Source of the DNA: Streptomyces sp. KL109B
GTDB taxonomy: Bacteria; Actinomycetota; Actinomycetes; Streptomycetales; Streptomycetaceae
Assembly (NCBI RefSeq): GCF_030766935.1
Contig: NZ_JASERL010000003.1
Coordinates: 248,001 to 312,000 of the forward strand
Direction of reading: 5' to 3'
DNA length: 64,000 bases
The notes under the pieces are model-generated. The model made no database searches and was not told the DNA's origin. It saw only the letters and a list, made by a program, of their open reading frames with translations. This document shows, piece after piece, positions 59,825 through 64,000 of the stretch; positions within the stretch are counted from its first letter, which is position 1, and every line of letters begins with the position of its first letter. Position numbers and translations under genes: made by a program.

Positions 59825-62800
59825 TCAGGGGCGGTTTTTGCGGGACATGGTGCGGATCGTGAAGCCGGTCGCGAGGGTCAGGACCGTGAGCAGGGCGCCC
59901 AGGAGGGTCCAGTCGCGGAAGCCGGTGTCGGCGAGGTGGCCGCCGCCGTCGCCTCCCGTGGTGCCTCCCGTGGTGCCGCCGGTGGAACCGCCCTCCTCCG
60001 GGAAGGTGTTCGTGACGTCGACCGTCGCCGAGCCGTCGACCTTGACCTCGCCGTCCGTGCCGTCGTCGGAGGACGCCTCGTACGTGACCGTGTCGCCGGT
60101 CGGCACGTTCGTCTCCTCAACCGTGCAGGTGGCGCCCTCCGGGACGGAGATCGTGCGGTCCTCGCCGTCCTTGAGGGAGAAGGAGCTGTCGGACGGGGAG
60201 AGGGGTACGTCGCCGTGGTCCGTGGTGCAGGACAGGGCGAAGTCGTACGGGCCCGCTCCCCCGTTCACCACGTGCTTGCGGACCGTGAGGTCGGCCGCCG
60301 GGAAGGTGTTGGTGATGTTGATGGACGCCTGGGCGTCGGAGTCGGACGTCGTGACCACCGTCGGGTTGTCGGCGGAGCCGTGGTCGACCGTGGCCTTCGC
60401 CGCGCCGCCGGTGTCCACCTCCTCGGCCCAGCAACGGGTGTTCACCGGGAGGGGTTTGATGGTGACGGGTTCGCCGGCCTTCACCTCGTACGTCTTGTGG
60501 AGGATGCGGTCGCTCGGCTGGCCCGCCGCGTTCGGCAGGGTGCAGGAGACGTCGACGCCGTACGTGCGGCCGTCGTCGGCGTAGCCCGCCGCGTCGCCGT
60601 CGAGCGACTTGTTCAGGGTCAGGGCGCCGAACTCGTAGGTGTTGGAGATCCGGGCGAACTGCGGGGTCTCCGGGCCGATGTTGGGCTGGATGGTGACTTC
60701 GACGGGGTTGCTTCTGGGGTGGTCGGACTGGCCGCCGCGGGCCGAGGTCTCCCAGATGCGGCACTTGGCGCCCGCCGGGATGCCCTTGATGTTGACCGGG
60801 TCGTTCACGGACACCCGGTAGTCCTCGTTGAGGACCACCTCCGGCGGCCGTCCCTGCGGGTCGATGGTGCAGGTCACGTGGTACGGGTACGGGATCCTGC
60901 GGAGCAGGTCCGTCGCCTTGTCCGGGTGTTCGCCGAGGCGCTTCACCAGCCGCAGCTCGCCGTAGGAGAGGGCGACGCCGACCTTGATCGGCTCATTGGC
61001 CTGGAGCACGCGCGGGGAGCCGGCGCGGTCGGTGGTCTCGTTGTGGGCGTAGGAGTTCCAGGCGATGGTCGGGTCGCCGTTGTGGGCGACGTCGAGCGGG
61101 GTGTCCATCGCGTACGTGATGTCGACGGTGCCGCCGGGCTCCAGCGGCTGCGGGAACTTCAGGTCCATATTGGCGCCGCGTGCCTTGTTGCTGTACGCGT
61201 CGTCCCAGGTGCCGGAGTCGCACCGGTCGGCGGTCGAACCGGCGTCGCCCATGTTCAGGTCGTCGGTGCACAGCGGCTCGTCGTTCTCGTACTTCGTGGT
61301 CATCTCGCCGGGGCTGCTGCCGTCGAGCTTCGGCTCGGAGGCGAGGGTGGGGCGCTTGTCCCAGGCGGTCTTGCGGTCCTGGTCGAGGATGACGCCCTTG
61401 TCGCCCGCGACCGGGAACCGGTCGACGATGCGCATGTTGGTGCCGTCCTCGGTGCCCGCGTTCCGCAGGCGCATCAAGTAGTGGTACTGGTCACCGGGGT
61501 TGACCAGGGCGATGCACGGGTTGGCGGTGTACTTGCGGCCGGTGGAGTCGGTCGTCATCAGGCAGGAGTCGTCGCCGACGTCGACGGTCTCCCCGGTCTT
61601 GGTGTTGTACCAGCCGAGGCTGTCGTTGCCGGAGACCCACTTGCGGGCGGTGAACGCGGCGCCGGTCTTGGCCGTCAGCTTCGCGTCGTCGACGCAGTAC
61701 AGGCCGGAGCCGAACATGGCGCCGTTCTCCTCCGCCTCGCTCGCGTCCTCGCAGGCCAGGTCCGGGTCGGTCGAGGTGGCGCCCATCGTGTTGGTGACGG
61801 TCTCGTCGGCGCGGATGCCGGCCTCCAGCTTCACGTGGATCTCGATGGTGAAGCTGCCGCCGGGCGGGAAGTTCCAGTCCTTGCCGTCGTCGTCCTTGGA
61901 GAAGTCCCAGGTGAGCCCGGAGACCCGCTCGCCGTCGGTGGTCTGACTGAACTTCGGGGTTGGGATGGGGGTGGTCCCGTCCGGTTCCCTCTCGTCGTTG
62001 ATCTTGTACGGCTCGCCGTTGTCGCCCTGGAAGGTGTCGTCGAACGCGATGCCCTCGGGGAGGTCGTCCTTGACGACGAGGTTCGGGACGTTCGCCGTAC
62101 CGGTGTTGGTGACCTTCAGATCGAAGGGGGCGTCCTCGCCCGGGGAGAGCACCGTGTCCGGGGTCTTGTCGACGTCGAGCTTGGGGTCGCCCTTGACGAG
62201 GTCGAGGGTGGCCTCGACCTCTTCGATGTCCCGGGGCTTGTCCTCGTCCTCGACCTTGGTGAGGAACTGGCCGGTGGCGTGGTCCACCAGGTGGTCCGGA
62301 ACCGGCTCGCCGCTGCTGCGCAGCGTGGGCCGCGGGCTGACGTCGAGGACGAGGATGCCGGAGCAGCTGGCGTCGCCGCACTCGGGCTTGATCACGTAGC
62401 CGTCGTTGGTGGTGCTCGTCGACGAGTACGTGGCGCGGATGCCGGTGACGTCGGCGGCGTTCACTCCGGACGGCAGGGCGGCGTCGGCGGACGGGGTGCC
62501 GTTGACCCACTGGCCGTTCACATACGCGTCGATCTGTACGCGGTTGGCGCCGGCCGGCATCTGGTTCGACTTGATGGATACGAGGTCCACGGCGTCGAAG
62601 AATTCGTCGTCCTCGTCGATGATCTTCAGGTACTTGGCCGACATGTTGCCGGTGTTGCGGACGGTGAGCGTCATGTCCGCGTGCTGGCGCGGCAGTCCGT
62701 CCACGTGCTCGGGGAGCTGGCCGGGGGCGATGGTCTTGTTGAGAGAAGCGCCGTCGTTGGCGGGGCCGGTCTCCATGGTCTTGCAGTCGCTGCCGTTGAC

Positions 62801-64000
62801 GTCGCCGCCCTGGCTGTCCTTGGCCGTGACCGAGAAGCAGTTCTGGAACGTCTCGCCGTTCTCGACGCCGTCGCGGCGCTCGGCGGTGACGTTGATGGTG
62901 ACGTTGTCGCCCGGCGCCATCTCGCCGTCGTAGACGCCGCGTACACCGGTGGCACGGGCGAGCACGTCGGGGGAGACGCCGTCGTAGTCGACCCAGGCGT
63001 CCGTGTCCGGGTCGTAGACCTGGAGCTTCACCGGTGCGTCGGACGGCGAGACGGAGACGGACGTGATCTCCAGCTTGTCGAAGGGGCTGGCGCTGCCGGG
63101 CTTGCCGTTCTCGTCGGCCGAAGGGTCGGTGATGACCACGTCGTGCAGCGGCAGGTTGCCGGTGTTGGTGAACTTCAGCTGCATGTCGATGGGTTGGCCC
63201 GGCGGCACGTCGGTCTGGCTGACGGTCTTGACGCCGCTGCCGTTGCCGTCCGGGTCCTCGACGATGAGGTTCGCGCACGCGCTGCCGGAGGCGGTGCCGC
63301 TGCCGTCGGAGCGGCCCGCGTCGCCCTTGTAGCCCGCGCAGTTGCTGACGCCGTCGGCCACGTCCGCGGCGTCGACGTCGTCGGTCAGCGTGCCGTGCAG
63401 GTCGAGGCCTGCGGTGGCGCCCTCGGCGATCGACGGATTGCCGTCCGCGTCGACGCCGGAGTAGACGACCTCGACCTTCTTGACCTGCTTGCAGTCCTCG
63501 GGGACGTCGTAGGTCGCGTTCGCCGTGTACGTCTGCGTGCGGGTGGTGTCGTCGGCGCAGGTGACGGTCAGCTTCGCCTCGGTGGCGCCCGCGGGGAAGC
63601 GCAGCCGCACCTTGTCGACGTCGAGCTTGTCGAACTCGCTGGTCGCGTCCGCGTCCGGCTCGGTGATCGTCATCGTCTTCACCTTGAACGGCGACTTGTT
63701 CGTGACGTCGACGCCCGTGCTGACCGGGGAGTTCTCACCGATGACCGCGTGCTCGTTGGAGCCCTTGGAGAAGTCGCCGTTGGTGTCGGCGTAGTACTTC
63801 TTCGTCGAGTCCAGGACCAGGATGTCCGGCAGGATGTCGTACGTGTCGCAGGCCTGGTCGCCCTTGACGTCGCCGTCCGTCGTCTCCTTCGCGGCCGGGG
63901 TCGCGCAGTTGTTGACGGTGATCTTGTCGGTGGGCTCCAGCTTCGAGCCGTCCGAGCGCTTGGTGTCCCGCAGCTTCATGCCGACGTCGACGCTGCCGCC
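59825..64000 (-). CDS. large LAxTG-anchored cell-surface protein (5' end outside window)
   Basis: At least 1,390 residues, open to the window edge with no start seen, so truncated by the window. Most of it is a series of beta-sandwich DUF11/isopeptide-like repeats (for example DVDKTPDTVLSPGEDAPFDL and VTNTGTANVPNLVVKDDLPE). Near the C-terminus are three DUF5979-type domains, each ending in a TNTFP- or SNTYE-type strand, then LADTG, a hydrophobic helix and KNRP. LAxTG is the class E sortase signal, so the protein is linked to the cell wall. Many Cys and Asp/Lys residues suit disulfide and isopeptide bonds. Probably an adhesin or aerial-surface protein. Confidence 0.88.
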   Translation of the reverse strand, partial: GGSVDVGMKLRDTKRSDGSKLEPTDKITVNNCATPAAKETTDGDVKGDQACDTYDILPDILVLDSTKKYYADTNGDFSKGSNEHAVIGENSPVSTGVDVTNKSPFKVKTMTITEPDADATSEFDKLDVDKVRLRFPAGATEAKLTVTCADDTTRTQTYTANATYDVPEDCKQVKKVEVVYSGVDADGNPSIAEGATAGLDLHGTLTDDVDAADVADGVSNCAGYKGDAGRSDGSGTASGSACANLIVEDPDGNGSGVKTVSQTDVPPGQPIDMQLKFTNTGNLPLHDVVITDPSADENGKPGSASPFDKLEITSVSVSPSDAPVKLQVYDPDTDAWVDYDGVSPDVLARATGVRGVYDGEMAPGDNVTINVTAERRDGVENGETFQNCFSVTAKDSQGGDVNGSDCKTMETGPANDGASLNKTIAPGQLPEHVDGLPRQHADMTLTVRNTGNMSAKYLKIIDEDDEFFDAVDLVSIKSNQMPAGANRVQIDAYVNGQWVNGTPSADAALPSGVNAADVTGIRATYSSTSTTNDGYVIKPECGDASCSGILVLDVSPRPTLRSSGEPVPDHLVDHATGQFLTKVEDEDKPRDIEEVEATLDLVKGDPKLDVDKTPDTVLSPGEDAPFDLKVTNTGTANVPNLVVKDDLPEGIAFDDTFQGDNGEPYKINDEREPDGTTPIPTPKFSQTTDGERVSGLTWDFSKDDDGKDWNFPPGGSFTIEIHVKLEAGIRADETVTNTMGATSTDPDLACEDASEAEENGAMFGSGLYCVDDAKLTAKTGAAFTARKWVSGNDSLGWYNTKTGETVDVGDDSCLMTTDSTGRKYTANPCIALVNPGDQYHYLMRLRNAGTEDGTNMRIVDRFPVAGDKGVILDQDRKTAWDKRPTLASEPKLDGSSPGEMTTKYENDEPLCTDDLNMGDAGSTADRCDSGTWDDAYSNKARGANMDLKFPQPLEPGGTVDITYAMDTPLDVAHNGDPTIAWNSYAHNETTDRAGSPRVLQANEPIKVGVALSYGELRLVKRLGEHPDKATDLLRRIPYPYHVTCTIDPQGRPPEVVLNEDYRVSVNDPVNIKGIPAGAKCRIWETSARGGQSDHPRSNPVEVTIQPNIGPETPQFARISNTYEFGALTLNKSLDGDAAGYADDGRTYGVDVSCTLPNAAGQPSDRILHKTYEVKAGEPVTIKPLPVNTRCWAEEVDTGGAAKATVDHGSADNPTVVTTSDSDAQASINITNTFPAADLTVRKHVVNGGAGPYDFALSCTTDHGDVPLSPSDSSFSLKDGEDRTISVPEGATCTVEETNVPTGDTVTYEASSDDGTDGEVKVDGSATVDVTNTFPEEGGSTGGTTGGTTGGDGGGHLADTGFRDWTLLGALLTVLTLATGFTIRTMSRKNRP

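Overview
The window is chromosomal DNA of a Streptomyces or a very close relative. It has very high GC, strong third-position GC bias, frequent GTG starts with GGAGG-type ribosome binding sites, WhiB and SigE-type regulators, HspR/HAIR heat-shock control, DUF397, and mycobacterial/streptomycete families such as DUF3151, DUF2617 and YbjN. The gene order kynA-kynU, DUF3151, fba, pyrE, DUF2617, aminotransferase, clpB, sugar-binding lipoprotein, hspR-dnaJ-grpE-dnaK matches, from memory, the conserved core of the S. coelicolor chromosome around SCO3644-SCO3672.
Layout. 1-10.8 kb: a TetR regulator, an expanded intergenic repeat, tryptophan catabolism (kynA/kynU), class II aldolase, pyrE, an aldose-epimerase relative, an SRPBCC membrane protein and a membrane-anchored spermidine-synthase-like protein. 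10.9-18 kb: a PLP aminotransferase, a SigE-type sigma factor translationally coupled to a membrane-anchored PQQ-propeller protein, a YbjN protein, and clpB, whose HspR operator also faces a divergent PPOX-type gene. 18.1-20.8 kb: a compact unit of a short secreted peptide, a cluster-less Rieske-like protein and two tandem LuxR/TrmB-like regulators. 20.8-26.1 kb: an orphan sugar-binding lipoprotein, a multi-pass membrane protein, remnants of a whiJ-type locus beside an intact DUF397 gene, a GNAT, a VapBC-type pair and a frameshifted membrane protein.
26.2-38.2 kb is an accessory island. An Xre regulator and an acidic partner are divergent from a WhiB-like/zinc-ribbon/small-HTH cassette. Downstream lies a headless, non-contractile phage-tail module: tail terminator, tail tube, chaperone pair with a probable -1 frameshift, short tape measure, distal tail protein, hub, fibre, amidase and a holin-like protein. 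No capsid, portal, terminase or integrase gene is visible, so it looks like a domesticated tail-like particle (tailocin-like). It ends in a strong bidirectional terminator against hspR.
38.3-42.6 kb is the dnaK-grpE-dnaJ-hspR heat-shock operon with two HAIR sites. 42.7-47.1 kb: a glycosyltransferase coupled to a degenerate NAD-dependent epimerase, divergent from a membrane iron-sulfur oxidoreductase. 47.3-53.4 kb: four consecutive secreted FG-GAP (integrin-alpha-like) proteins. 53.5-59.5 kb: YIP1-family protein, phosphoribosyltransferase, dcd, zinc-ribbon protein, tRNA-Gly(CCC), an MHS-type transporter and a PucR-type regulator. 59.8 kb to the window end: a very large LAxTG-anchored surface protein, cut off at its N-terminus by the window edge.
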